NCBI GenBank assembly: GCA_922989275.2
Contig: OV277871.1
Span: 61,277,848 to 61,341,847, forward strand
Direction of reading: 5' to 3'
Length of the DNA: 64,000 nucleotides
Origin: Gari tellinella
Taxonomy: Eukaryota > Mollusca > Bivalvia > Cardiida > Psammobiidae
Positions 10,240 to 20,748 of this stretch are shown piece after piece. The notes beneath the pieces were generated by a model. It was given only the letters and a program-made list of their open reading frames with translations. It was not told the DNA's origin and did no database searches. A program made the translations under genes and the position numbers. Positions within the stretch are counted from its first letter, which is position 1. The number at the start of each line of letters is the position of its first letter.

Positions 10240-12125
10240 CTACAATGATCTGGTGTATCTTGGTGACAGTATCCTAATTATGTCTCCCTCCTTTAGGGGA
10301 GGAAGACATATTGGTGTTGTGCTTTCTGTCTGTCTGTATGTCCGTCTGTCTGTCTGTTAAAATTCTTGTGCAGCTAACTCCTCCTACACTATATGAGGGA
10401 TTTACTTCAAACTTTGACAAATGAACCAGCTATATGTGAGGATGGTCATGTGGTTTAGAATTTTGGCTGCAACAATTTTAACAGAAGTTATGGCCCTTTG
10501 TAGTTTTTCCTTATATAGATTATATAGCGAAAGATTCTTGTGCAGCTAACTCCTCCTACACTATTTGAGGGATTTACTTCAAACTTTTACACATGTACCA
10601 GCTATATGTGAGGATGGTCATGTGGTATGGATTTTTGGCTGCAACAACTTTGACAAAAGTTGTGGCCCTTTGTAGTTTTTCCTTATTAGCTCGCCTGTAC
10701 GAAGTACATGACGAGCTATTGCAATACCCCCGGTGTAGTCTTCGTCGTTGTCGTCGTCGTCGTGAACGGCGTAAACAATTTTAAGAAAATGTCTATAACT
10801 TCTAAGTCCCTTGAGGTATTGCTTTCATGGTTGGTATGTGTGTGTATATGGACATGACCTTTCCAAGCACAGAAAAATTTGGACCCCTGTGACCTTGACC
10901 TTGAACTTAAGGCCCGCGTTTAGGTTTCGAAATCTGTGGTTAGGTTTCGAAAAATGCCTATAACTTCTATGTCCCTTGAGGTATTGCTGTCATAGTTGGT
11001 ATGTGTGTGTGTGTATATGGATAAGACCTTTCCATGTACAGAAAAATTTAGACCCCTGTGACCTTGACCTTGAACTTAGGGCCCACGTTTAGGTTTCGAA
11101 ATCTGTTTTTAAGTTTCGAAAAATGCCTATAACTTCTATGTCCATTGAGGTATTGCTTTCATAGTTGGTATGTGTGTGTAATACTATATGGACAAGACCT
11201 TTCCATGCACAGAAAAATTTGGACCCCTGTGACCTTGAACTTGGGGCCCGCGTTTAGGTTTCGAAATCTGTTTAGGTTTCGAAAAATGCCTATAACTTCT
11301 ATGTCCCTTGAGGTATTGCTTTCATAGTTGGTATGTGTGTGTATATGTACATGACCAATCCTTGCACAGAAAAATTTGGACCCCTGTGACCTTGAGTTGG
11401 TATGTGTGTGTATACAGGGTTCGACATTAACTTTTTTTTTCACTAGACATTCGGTCTTGTAGCCTGCAAACATTACTAGACCAGACCAAAAAGTTGGTAG
11501 ACCAAACAGAAACAACTGAATCTTTGGTAAACTTCAATAATTTCGCAAAACTTTCTCTGTCTTTTTTGCTTTTCATAGTGTGTCTTTGACTCCGCCGTAG
11601 CTGTACTCGCCCCTTTCTCTTCCTTTTTCTTACCATTAAAACCGAAGCTGAATAAATCTGACATGATTTGACGTTACGATGTACACAAACTAAAAAGCGT
11701 TCGCTGAATGTCGTACTTATACTTGGCAGAAAAATGGATATTTTCGTTAACAAAACAAATAATATATCAGAATTGGGATTGATTTCGGTTTCGCACGTAA
11801 AATTTGATACAAAATTGTGTTTTAGGTAAAATAATTGCATTGAAGATACTTACGACAATCATGGTAGTGAAAAGCGTGGGAAAGTGTAATATCCGGTAAC
11901 TACCGTGAAATATCGGTTCGCAGAATAAATTGTCATTTTCAATCCCAAAAACTGAGACTGCAGTTACCTTTTCGGATATTGTACCTTTCTAATTAAAAAT
12001 GATCAATTCTAAAAACATTCAAAACGTAACTGTTATCAACACAATCAGGTGTTTTAAGTATAGTGCGAGATGATCAATTAATCTCACCGATATTTTTCGT
12101 AACTGAACCGGATTTTACTCATCGC

Positions 12126-13246
12126 TGTCAAGACGTTCGGTTACCCTAACCCTAATGCTAGAGCCCAAAGCTTGATGTGTGTTTAATCGGGCGTTCTATG
12201 AGGCGACAGTGTCTTTAGCCGGACACTAGTTAAGGCATGAACACAATATACAGACTATATGAAATATATAATAATTTTCCTTGGGCTATCTGGCCTGATG
12301 ATTGAGCATGAAACTACATAAAAACTATATAAAATGAATGAAACTAACTAAAAGTGGATGAGCTACTTTGCCTACAAAACTATTAAACAAATCAATATCC
12401 CTGTACTCTCTGACTGTTTGAGCACAGTGCAGGCTGAACCGTTAACTGAGGTATGCTCAGCGTTACTACTGCTGAGGTACACTATGATGCTGAGCGCTAT
12501 TGCTCAGCGTTTTGGTGTAGCTGATGATACACTGTGGCACCAGCACTAGTCTCAAGTAGACTGCTCGGCGTTGTTGAACGATATGATGAGATCTTGAACA
12601 GATTGCTCAGCGTTGTCTCTGCTGAACTACCAAACCTTGATTCCACTACAGTTCTATAACGTCAATGTTCCAGCTTGTCATGGAACCTCTATGGCGTATC
12701 GTCGATCTGTAGTTAACCTTCACTCTTCTATAATAACTGTTTTCGGTCCCAAACAAATCTCAATGATCTGAGAGCAACGTACTAACGAGCTATCATCAAA
12801 AGTAAGCTATCCCGTTAATAGCTTGTGGAGAGAGTTGTCGTGTGAACGAATTAGCAATCTCCCTGTGTTCAATATCTCTACAGGTTATATTCACCGACCG
12901 TCTAACATTGAACAGTTCTTTCAATATGCATAAATTAGTCTAAATAGTTGATTATTCCTAATAATTAAGAAAATGCAAACTTTTACTTTTACACCAGCAA
13001 GTTATAAACTTTGATTATGTTTAAAATGTCCAGTACAGAAAAATAATGACTTTAAAGCTTATTTGAGAGATAATACACAAAATTCAGCTTTTGGTATACA
13101 GTCAGCACAACGCGTAGACAATTACATTAGGCAAAGAACAAAAACGTACGATGTGCGTTATCTTCGCACTGTCTCTATATAAATCAACTGGCAATATACA
13201 CATATGATCAAGAGGCTTCATAACTACACAAAGATTATTTCTGACA
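12126..13246 (-). repeat. 3' LTR of the Gmr1-like element
   Basis: 1121 bp, bounded by the inverted pentanucleotides TGTCA and TGACA. It is the 3' LTR because the element reads on the minus strand. A TATA-like motif (CTATATAAA on the plus strand, near 13177) lies about 65 bp from the element-sense start and may be the promoter core. Several GCTCAGCGTT motifs occur in both orientations around 12446-12615. The repeat differs from its partner at two positions. Confidence 0.95.
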
Positions 13247-13260
13247 ATAGCCCCTTTCTC
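13247..13260 (-). promoter_or_regulatory. Polypurine tract of the LTR element
   Basis: In element sense this reads GAGAAAGGGGCTAT and abuts the 3' LTR directly. The purine-rich core GAGAAAGGGG is the expected primer for plus-strand DNA synthesis. Confidence 0.85.
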
Positions 13261-13318
13261 AAGAAAACACTTTAAGTTTTTCTAACTACAAAATAATCTG
13301 TACAAAAGTGTGCTGAGC

Positions 13319-16300
13319 TTATTGTCTACTCAGATAATCAGCACACATGTTCTCAGAGCCTTTGATTGCTTCAACTCTGAACTGGTAGGTTTGCAAGAAC
13401 AATGCCCATCGCATTATTCTGCCACTCTCTATCTTACACTTCTGTATGTAAGATAATGGGGTATGGTCTGTCTGTAAAACAAACTTTGTCCCATACAAGT
13501 ACTTTTGGAATTTTTTGATTCCAAACACTATTGCTAAGCACTCTCTCTCAATCACAGAGTAGTTCTTCTCTCGCTGGAGAAGCTTTTTGCTCGCATACGC
13601 CAATGGGAATATGCCATCTTTAAACTGTTGCAGCAATGCTGCTCCAACTCCGCTATCAGAAGCATCAGTTTGGAGAATAAACGGCTTTGTGAAGTCTGGC
13701 AGTCGCAAAATTGGTGACCTTGTGAGCATGTCTTTCAACGTTTTGAAAGCTTGCTCATGCTCTGCCAGCCAGATCACGTTGTTTGGGCGGCCTTTCTTTG
13801 TAAGGTCCGTCAGTGGAGCCGCTACATCAGCAAAAGCTGGTATGAACTTTCTATAGTACCCAGCTAACCCTAAAAAAGCACGAACTTGCTTCTTGGTCTT
13901 GGGTTGCTCGGCCAACTTGATCTTTTCAAGCTTCTCCTCTTCCATCTGTATTACACCGTTCCCAACCACATGTCCTGTGAATGATATGTTCTCAAACCCA
14001 ATCAAACACTTTGATGGTTTGAGAGTCAGACCAGCCTGTCTAGTTCGGCAGAAAACATCCCGCAGCATGGTAAGATGTTGATCCCATAACTGCGTGTGAC
14101 CAAGGATGTCATCAATGTAGTTGTCCGCATGTTTGCAATCGCGCAACAACTTTCTCATCATTCGGTTGAATGTGCTACCCGAGTTGACCATGCCGAACGG
14201 CATTTTCTTGAATTGGTAGCTCCCATCTGATGTCGAGAAAGCAGTTAAATGCTTCGACTTGTCATCAACCGGTATTTGCCAATAGCCTTTACTCAGGTCA
14301 ATTTTGGTGAAGAACTTGTCTTCCTTCAACTTTGACATGATGTCTTCAACATTACCCATGGGCTCTGTATCAAACTTTGTGATCATATTCAGTCTCCTGA
14401 AATCGATACAGAATCTGTTGGACCCATCTTTCTTTTTGACCATCAAGAAAGGCGAATTGTAATCCGATAACGCTGGTTCAATCACCTCTGCGTCGAGCAT
14501 CTTCTGAATTTCCTCGTCAACTTCACCCCGTTTTGCGTATGGTATGGGGTATTGACGAACCCGTACTGGGGTTCTCGACGTCAATTCAATCTTGTGTATA
14601 GCCAACGTCGTGGTACCTGGCATCTCAGTGAATATGTCCTGAAACTCTTCAAGCAAGTTCATCACTTCTCGACGTTGTTCAGGCGACAAGCTTTCTGAGA
14701 TCTTGACATCTTTGTATGTCTCATCACTTTTCAAACAAGCTAAGTCTAGCAAGTTTTCGTCGTCGACAACGCCATAGTCTTCACTGTGTTCGGCCTCTAT
14801 TATTGCCATCCCAGCTACAATGCTGTCTTGCCGTTCTTCATACTTCTTCAATAAGTTGATGTGATATTTCCCTATCTTGTCACCAACTTTCACTCTGAAG
14901 TCCATTCTGTTTACTCTCTCGACCACTTCGAACGGTCCTTTCCACTGCAACATGAGCTTGTTATGGGAGGTTGGCAATAACAACAGAACCTTGTCTCCCT
15001 TCTCGAGCTTTCTGTTTCTGGCTGCTTTATCATAATGATGTTTGTATGCAACCTGTGCCTCTGCCATGCTGTCTCGAGCAATTTGACATGTATCCTCCAG
15101 CCTATTTTGAAGATCAAGCACATATTGGTATGTGTTCATGACCTCAGGCGTTTCTTTCTCTGTCCACAGCTCTTTCAGTATTTGCATGGGACCTCGAACT
15201 GTGCGTCCATACATAAGCTCGAACGGCGCAAACCCTGTTGATGCCTGTGGAACTTCTCTGTATGCGAAGAGAACAGCGGACAAGTATCTGTCCCAGTCTT
15301 TCGGCCGTTCCTGACACATTTTCTTTAGCATACTTTTCAGCACTCCGTTCATCCTCTCGCACAGCCCATTGCACTTTGGGTTGTATGGGGTAGTGAAGAA
15401 TTGCTTCAGCGATATGAGTCGACAGACTTCTCCCATGAGCTCAGACGTGAACTGACTGCCTTTGTCGCTCAAAATTTCGGTAGGAAATCCAACACGTGAA
15501 AACACGTCGAGCAATGCCTCAGCTACCCGTTCTGTCTCTATTCTAGGCAATGCTACAGCCTCAGGATATCTTGTGGCATAGTCTACCACTGTCAAAATGT
15601 ATCTGTTTCCCTTATCAGATACTGGTGTGATGGGACCTATCAGATCGACCGCTACTCGATGAAATGGTGTATCTATGATCGGCATTTCACCAAGGGGCAC
15701 CTTTGTGACCCGTCCTTTTGGTATGGTCTTCTGGCAAACATCACACGATCTGCAGAATCTCGTAACATCACTGGTTATTCCCGGCCAGTGGAAACTGGTA
15801 GTGATTCTGTCGATGGTCTTCTTTGCTGACAAATGTCCACCCACAATAGATTCATGAGCCAAGCTCATCACCCGCTTTCTAAATTGCGTTGGGACAACTA
15901 TTTGTTTCGTCTCTGTTGAGCCCTGTCCCTTGACTTGCTCGAACACTCTATACAAAACATCGTTCTTCACTGTGTAATGGTACTTATTACCACCTTTGGT
16001 CTCGAGCTCGCTCGAACTCTCAGCATATGACCATAACTTCTTCAAAGTCTCATTGTCTTTCTGTGCCTTCTGAAGCACATCAACGTCAACCTCATCTAAC
16101 GGTTGACTAGGCACGCTCAGCGCCCTCATAGGTTTCATCTCTTTAGCAGTTTGAGCCCGTGTGACAACTGCTGCAGCCACACTAGTTTGACCCTGTCCTT
16201 CGGGCTTACTCTGTTCAACCCACCTTGGGTCTGGAGCATCTGAAACTCCATCTACATTGCCCAAGACTAAATCGCAGATGAGTGAGCTCAACACCATAAC

Positions 16301-17920
16301 TTCTATACTTCCTTTGTAATATGGTGTATCAACCTCTATCAAAGCTGCTGGAACTATCTTGGCCTGGCCATCGATAGTGATCATCACATATCTCTTGTCC
16401 AGCATTTGGCTATCATCGACCAAGTCTTTCCGAACTACGGCTAACTCACAGCCGGTATCTCTTAAAACTTTCACCTCTTTGGTCCCTACATAGCCTTTCT
16501 GTAACTTCAAATTCCTCTCGCCCTCCAGCGTATCTACAGTACATCCACCAGCAATGATGGACACCGACTCTCCGTTGGCAAGCTGTAGTTCGCCGTCTTG
16601 TATACACTCCTGTATATGGCTTTTGTTCATGGAAACAGACATGCATAGAGCTGAAATCTTGTTTCCATCCGAACCTTTGTTCTTAGACCTGTCTTCGAAC
16701 TTCCAACCTCTCTGAGACTGTCGACCATCTGTATGCTCTTTACTTTCATGGTCTGGGTAGCAGACTGCTGCCCCGCTTATCTTTTTCGGGTTTGTATTCT
16801 GTCTGCAGTCTCGTGCAAAATGACCTTCTTTCCTGCATAAGAAACAAACTTTCTTCTGGGCATCAGGTCTGGGCACTGTGTTCGACCTATAGTTCGGTGC
16901 TATATTAGGTCTCGGCTGTTGCCTGTTAGGTGCTGGGCCGCTTGTTCTGACAGTTCTGTTAGACACTATGGACCCTCCATGAGCCTCAATGTATTGCTCA
17001 GCTAGATGAACAACTTCTTCCCTAGAGCTCGGCATCCTTTCTTTCAAAAACAATGCTAGCTCAGGCGAACATGTTTTGATAAACTGCTCCCGGACTATCA
17101 AGTCCATCATTCCTTCAAACGTTTCGTCTATCTCGGCCATTTCAGCCCATCTACAGCAATAACGAACTATACGAGCCATAAACTGAAAAACAGTTTCACC
17201 TTGCTCAGGCTTACTATCTCGAAACTTCGTTCGGAATCCTTCTTCTGTCAACTGATAACGTTTGAGCACTGCCTTCTTCAACGCTTTATAATCATCAGCT
17301 TGCTCAGGCGGCATGCTGGTGTACACTAAAAGACCTTTGCCTGTCAACAATGAGCTGAGACTAACTGCCCATGTCTTTTCATGCCATCCCTGGCTCTTGG
17401 CAAAACGCTCAAAACGTTCGATGTATGCATCCATATCATCCTTGTTCTCTTCGAACTTCGGCAACTTTGGTCTCAGCGACTTGCTCGTAGACTCATGTTT
17501 CAAAGTTCCGGCCTCAGCACGAAGTTTCATCAACTCTAGCTCTCGCTCTTGCTCTTCTCGCTTGTATGCAGCCTCTTTGTCTCTGAGCTGTATCTCAAGC
17601 TTGAGCCGCTCATCTTCGTCCTTGCGCTTTCTTTCCTCTCGCTCAACCTCCAGCCTTCGGCGTTCGTCTTCATCCCTACGCTTCTGATCTTCTCTCTCAG
17701 CCTCCAACTTTCGACGTTCGTCCTCATCTCTACGCTTCTGTTCAGCGCTCTCTAACTCCTGCCTTCGACGCTCATCTTCTCGTCTCAGCATACGTTCTTC
17801 TCTATCAAGAAAGTCCCTTTCTTTCTTGTCAATGTATGTCATGAGCTCCGAGCCGCTCAATTCCATCAGTTTACCAGCCTCTATCCACTTCTCATGATCC
17901 ATCATGAAACTAGTTTTCAA
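13319..17920 (-). CDS. gag-pol: Gag-Pol polyprotein, integrase-before-RT order
   Basis: A single uninterrupted frame of 1533 residues. Residues 34-138 form a highly charged coiled coil with three 18-residue repeats (from 63, 81 and 99). Residues about 150-315 are the capsid-like region; its second half resembles a SCAN domain. A CCHC knuckle lies at 359-372 (C359, C362, H367, C372). The aspartic protease motif DTG is at 488-490. Integrase follows: zinc-binding H689, H696, C726, C729; catalytic D759, D819 and E855 with 35 residues between the last two; and a GPF module at 995-997. Reverse transcriptase has D1208 and YIDD at 1268-1271. RNase H has D1419, E1460, D1485 and D1528. All catalytic residues are present, so it may be functional. 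The ATG at 17920 is 38 bases past the primer site; Met6 or Met7 are alternative starts. Gag and Pol are not separated by a stop or frameshift, so processing must rely on the protease. Confidence 0.95.
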   Translation of the reverse strand: MKTSFMMDHEKWIEAGKLMELSGSELMTYIDKKERDFLDREERMLRREDERRRQELESAEQKRRDEDERRKLEAEREDQKRRDEDERRRLEVEREERKRKDEDERLKLEIQLRDKEAAYKREEQERELELMKLRAEAGTLKHESTSKSLRPKLPKFEENKDDMDAYIERFERFAKSQGWHEKTWAVSLSSLLTGKGLLVYTSMPPEQADDYKALKKAVLKRYQLTEEGFRTKFRDSKPEQGETVFQFMARIVRYCCRWAEMAEIDETFEGMMDLIVREQFIKTCSPELALFLKERMPSSREEVVHLAEQYIEAHGGSIVSNRTVRTSGPAPNRQQPRPNIAPNYRSNTVPRPDAQKKVCFLCRKEGHFARDCRQNTNPKKISGAAVCYPDHESKEHTDGRQSQRGWKFEDRSKNKGSDGNKISALCMSVSMNKSHIQECIQDGELQLANGESVSIIAGGCTVDTLEGERNLKLQKGYVGTKEVKVLRDTGCELAVVRKDLVDDSQMLDKRYVMITIDGQAKIVPAALIEVDTPYYKGSIEVMVLSSLICDLVLGNVDGVSDAPDPRWVEQSKPEGQGQTSVAAAVVTRAQTAKEMKPMRALSVPSQPLDEVDVDVLQKAQKDNETLKKLWSYAESSSELETKGGNKYHYTVKNDVLYRVFEQVKGQGSTETKQIVVPTQFRKRVMSLAHESIVGGHLSAKKTIDRITTSFHWPGITSDVTRFCRSCDVCQKTIPKGRVTKVPLGEMPIIDTPFHRVAVDLIGPITPVSDKGNRYILTVVDYATRYPEAVALPRIETERVAEALLDVFSRVGFPTEILSDKGSQFTSELMGEVCRLISLKQFFTTPYNPKCNGLCERMNGVLKSMLKKMCQERPKDWDRYLSAVLFAYREVPQASTGFAPFELMYGRTVRGPMQILKELWTEKETPEVMNTYQYVLDLQNRLEDTCQIARDSMAEAQVAYKHHYDKAARNRKLEKGDKVLLLLPTSHNKLMLQWKGPFEVVERVNRMDFRVKVGDKIGKYHINLLKKYEERQDSIVAGMAIIEAEHSEDYGVVDDENLLDLACLKSDETYKDVKISESLSPEQRREVMNLLEEFQDIFTEMPGTTTLAIHKIELTSRTPVRVRQYPIPYAKRGEVDEEIQKMLDAEVIEPALSDYNSPFLMVKKKDGSNRFCIDFRRLNMITKFDTEPMGNVEDIMSKLKEDKFFTKIDLSKGYWQIPVDDKSKHLTAFSTSDGSYQFKKMPFGMVNSGSTFNRMMRKLLRDCKHADNYIDDILGHTQLWDQHLTMLRDVFCRTRQAGLTLKPSKCLIGFENISFTGHVVGNGVIQMEEEKLEKIKLAEQPKTKKQVRAFLGLAGYYRKFIPAFADVAAPLTDLTKKGRPNNVIWLAEHEQAFKTLKDMLTRSPILRLPDFTKPFILQTDASDSGVGAALLQQFKDGIFPLAYASKKLLQREKNYSVIERECLAIVFGIKKFQKYLYGTKFVLQTDHTPLSYIQKCKIESGRIMRWALFLQTYQFRVEAIKGSENMCADYLSRQ

Positions 17921-17958
17921 ACCCTAACAGTTCCAACCGTATAAACCTCCTAAGAACT

Positions 17959-17977
17959 ATCCCGGAACGAGCCCCCA
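17959..17977 (-). promoter_or_regulatory. Primer-binding site, tRNA-Pro type
   Basis: On the plus strand the site reads ATCCCGGAACGAGCCCCCA, the 3' end expected of a proline tRNA with one additional A relative to the sequence I know for vertebrate tRNA-Pro. In element sense it starts TGGGGGCTCGTT and is separated from the 5' LTR by ATT. The primer assignment is by resemblance to the well-known proline primer site of some retroviruses. Confidence 0.8.
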
Positions 17978-17980
17978 AAT

Positions 17981-19101
17981 TGTCAAGACGTTCGGTTACC
18001 CTAACCCTAATGCTAGAGCCCAAAGCTTGATGTGTGTTTAATCGGGCGTTCTATGAGGTGACAGTGTCTTTAGCCGGACACTAGTTAAGGCATGAACACA
18101 ATATACAGACTATATGAAATATATAATAATTTTCCTTGGGCTATCTGGCCTGATGATTGAGCATGAAACTACATAAAAACTATATAAAATGAATGAAACT
18201 AACTAAAAGTGGATGAGCTACTTTGCCTACAAAACTATTAAACAAATCAATATCCCTGTACTCTCTGACTGTTTGAGCACAGTGCAGGCTGAACCGTTAA
18301 CTGAGGTATGCTCAGCGTTACTACTGCTGAGGTACACTATGATGCTGAGCGCTATTGCTCAGCGTTTTGGTGTAGCTGATGATACACTGTGGCACCAGCA
18401 CTAGTCTCAAGTAGACTGCTCGGCGTTGTTGAACGATATGATGAGATCTTGAACAGATTGCTCAGCGTTGTCTCTGCTGAACTACCAAACCTTGATTCCA
18501 CTACAGTTCTATAACGTCAATGTTCCAGCTTGTCATGGAACCTCTATGGCGTATCGTCGATCTGTAGTAAACCTTCACTCTTCTATAATAACTGTTTTCG
18601 GTCCCAAACAAATCTCAATGATCTGAGAGCAACGTACTAACGAGCTATCATCAAAAGTAAGCTATCCCGTTAATAGCTTGTGGAGAGAGTTGTCGTGTGA
18701 ACGAATTAGCAATCTCCCTGTGTTCAATATCTCTACAGGTTATATTCACCGACCGTCTAACATTGAACAGTTCTTTCAATATGCATAAATTAGTCTAAAT
18801 AGTTGATTATTCCTAATAATTAAGAAAATGCAAACTTTTACTTTTACACCAGCAAGTTATAAACTTTGATTATGTTTAAAATGTCCAGTACAGAAAAATA
18901 ATGACTTTAAAGCTTATTTGAGAGATAATACACAAAATTCAGCTTTTGGTATACAGTCAGCACAACGCGTAGACAATTACATTAGGCAAAGAACAAAAAC
19001 GTACGATGTGCGTTATCTTCGCACTGTCTCTATATAAATCAACTGGCAATATACACATATGATCAAGAGGCTTCATAACTACACAAAGATTATTTCTGAC
19101 A
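17981..19101 (-). repeat. 5' LTR of the Gmr1-like element
   Basis: 1121 bp, the same length as its partner with no indels and the same TGTCA/TGACA ends. In element sense it begins at 19101. A TATA-like motif lies near 19032. The terminus next to the primer site includes CCCTAACCCTAA, which resembles telomeric repeat but is part of the LTR in both copies. Confidence 0.95.
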
Positions 19102-20748
19102 ATCGCCCTAATTACTGCGGGATAGTTACTACTGCTAATTTTAGAACAAGGATTTCCCGACTGCGTGCTTTATTTAGATGCGGAAACAGTTTTGAGGTCT
19201 GAGCAAAACCACAGTGGCGAAGTGGGTAGGATTTTTAGCTTGAACATAATGATGTCATTTTCTAAATGCGTGAATTTAAAAAAATCATCCTCAGATTTTA
19301 ACTAGACCATTCGGGTTAGTAACTGCGAGGGATCACTAGACCGAACATCGCCGTTACGAGTGAATGTCTATCGGACGTAGGCCAATGTCGAACCCTGGTA
19401 TATGTACATGACCAATCCTTGCACAGAAAAATTTGGACCCCTGTGACCTTGACCTTGAACTTAAGGCCCCTGTTTAGGTTTCGAAATCTGTGTTTAGTTT
19501 TCGAAAAATGCCTATAACTTCTATGTCCCTTGAGGTATTGTTTTCATAGTTGGTATGTGTGTGTATATGGACAAGACCTTTCCATGCACAGAAAAATGTT
19601 GACCCCTGTGACCTTGACCTTGAACTTAGACCCAGGGTTAAGGTTTCGAAATCTGTGTTTAGGTTTCAAAAAATGCTTATATTTCCTATGTCCCCTGAGG
19701 TGTAACATCATACATGTATTTGAATTTCATGTGTATATGGACAAGACCTTTCAATGCAGGCAAAAAGGTTGACCTTGGTGACCTTGAGTGTGCTTTTAAG
19801 TTTCTAAATGTGCCGATGGCGAGCTTTGTTGTCTCTCTGACAACTCTTGTATAGAGTATATAGCGAAACATTCTTGTGCAGCTAACTCCTCCTACACTAT
19901 TTGAGGGTTTTACTTCAAACTTTTACACATGTACCAGCTATATGTGAGGATGGTCATGTGGTTTGGAATTTTGACTCCAACAATTTTGACAGAAGTTATA
20001 GCCCTTTGTAGTTTTTCCTTATATAGATTAGCGAAAAAGTCTTGTGCAGCTAACTCCTCCTTTACTATATAAGAGTTTTCATTCAAAGTTTTACATATGA
20101 ACCAGCTGTATGTGAGGATGGTCATGTAGATAGGCATATGGGCTGCAACAATTATGACAGAAGTCACACAGTAAGTATACACACAATTTTAATCTGAAAA
20201 TAAATTGCTTACAATTTACAATGTCAGTATTTTGACATATGAATTTATTCCTCTTATAGGTGCCAGGGTGGAGGTTGCCAGGGGGTGAATATATTCCTCT
20301 TATGGGTGCTGGGGCGGGGTACCAGGGGGAGACATGTGTTTTTCTCAAAAACAAGCTCTAGTTGTGTGCTATTCCAAAAAATTGATACTACATAAAGAGA
20401 TGGGTGTATTGTTTGTGTTGCGTTTCCTGCTTGAGTCTTCTTTCGTATTTATTATTTGGCGCATTTTAAGACTGGTGAAATATAGACTATTCTGACATGT
20501 TATAAACTTTAATGGTTGTTATCTATTTCTTTGTTTCAACTGGCACAAGTAAACTAATTGTGCAGGTATTACACTATTTACAAATGAATTAGGTATTGGC
20601 CTTCTAATTGTTCATACATATTGGATCACGAAAGTAAACCGGAAATGAACATAGTTAAATCCAGGTACAAAATATCAAGTTGTCAGACAATTATCACCGG
20701 GGATGTCTTATTAAATCATAAAGTCATCAGTTTTCTATCACTTTTGAT

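Larger units (their letters stand above)
12126..19101 (-). mobile_element. Complete LTR retrotransposon, Gmr1-like Ty3/gypsy
   Basis: A full-length element of 6976 bp on the minus strand, flanked by the 5-bp target duplication ATCGC (12121-12125 and 19102-19106). Both LTRs are 1121 bp, begin TGTCA and end TGACA. Between them lie a primer-binding site, one intact Gag-Pol frame and a polypurine tract. I found two substitutions between the LTRs (near 12203/18058 and 12713/18568), which implies a recent insertion. The internal order is Gag, protease, integrase, reverse transcriptase, RNase H, the Gmr1 order. There is no envelope gene. It lies inside the hAT-like element and is the youngest layer of the nest. 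Confidence 0.95.
11415..19397 (-). mobile_element. hAT-like TIR element (split by LTR element)
   Basis: The ends are perfect 14-bp inverted repeats: CAGGGTTCGACATT at 11415 and its complement ending 19397. GTATA occurs on both sides (11410-11414 and 19398-19402), so the apparent duplication is 5 bp, not the 8 bp usual for hAT; the GTGTGTGTATA context makes the count ambiguous. Removing the internal retroelement leaves about 1 kb. On the minus strand near 11664-11540 a peptide rich in K/R with KTHYEKQKRQRKF resembles the start of some hAT transposases, but the frame decays quickly, so the element is non-autonomous. Confidence 0.6.
10688..19850 (+). mobile_element. Family D hairpin-ended element (split by nested insertions)
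   Basis: The 5' hairpin AGCTCGCCTGTAC, loop GAA, GTACATGACGAGC is followed by TATTGCAATACCC and a GTCGTC tract. Four to five tandem units carry TTTAGGTTTCGAAA and TGACCTTGACCTTGAACTTA. The 3' end has the inverted motif GGCGAGC, the stem GTTGTC/GACAAC and CTCTTGT. It interrupts family C between CCTTAT and ATAGAGTATATAGCG, and is itself interrupted at 11415-19397. Same architecture as family A but a different stem. Confidence 0.7.
10280..20363 (+). mobile_element. Family C hairpin-ended element (split by nested insertions)
   Basis: The outermost layer of a four-deep nest. The 5' hairpin is ATGTCTCCCTCC, loop TTTA, GGGGAGGAAGACAT, then ATTGGTGTTG and a TCTG/TCCG tract. Tandem units of about 160 bp follow (CTTGTGCAGCTAACTCCTCC, AGCTATATGTGAGGATGGTC). 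The element resumes at 19851 after insertion D and ends with the inverted motif GGGGGAGACAT, the stem TGTTTTT/AAAAACA and GCTCTAGTT. Without insertions it would be about 0.9 kb. No coding potential of its own. Confidence 0.7.

Noticed and set aside
12140..12156. CCCTAACCCTAA considered as interstitial telomeric repeat
   Set aside because: Only two units, present in both LTRs at the same position, so it is part of the LTR sequence.
12358..12549. 63-codon frame present identically at 18213-18404
   Set aside because: Both copies lie in the LTRs, are antisense to the element and repeat only because the LTRs are identical. No domain.
13587..17755. Plus-strand frames opposite the Gag-Pol gene
   Set aside because: Antisense shadows of the retrotransposon coding frame.
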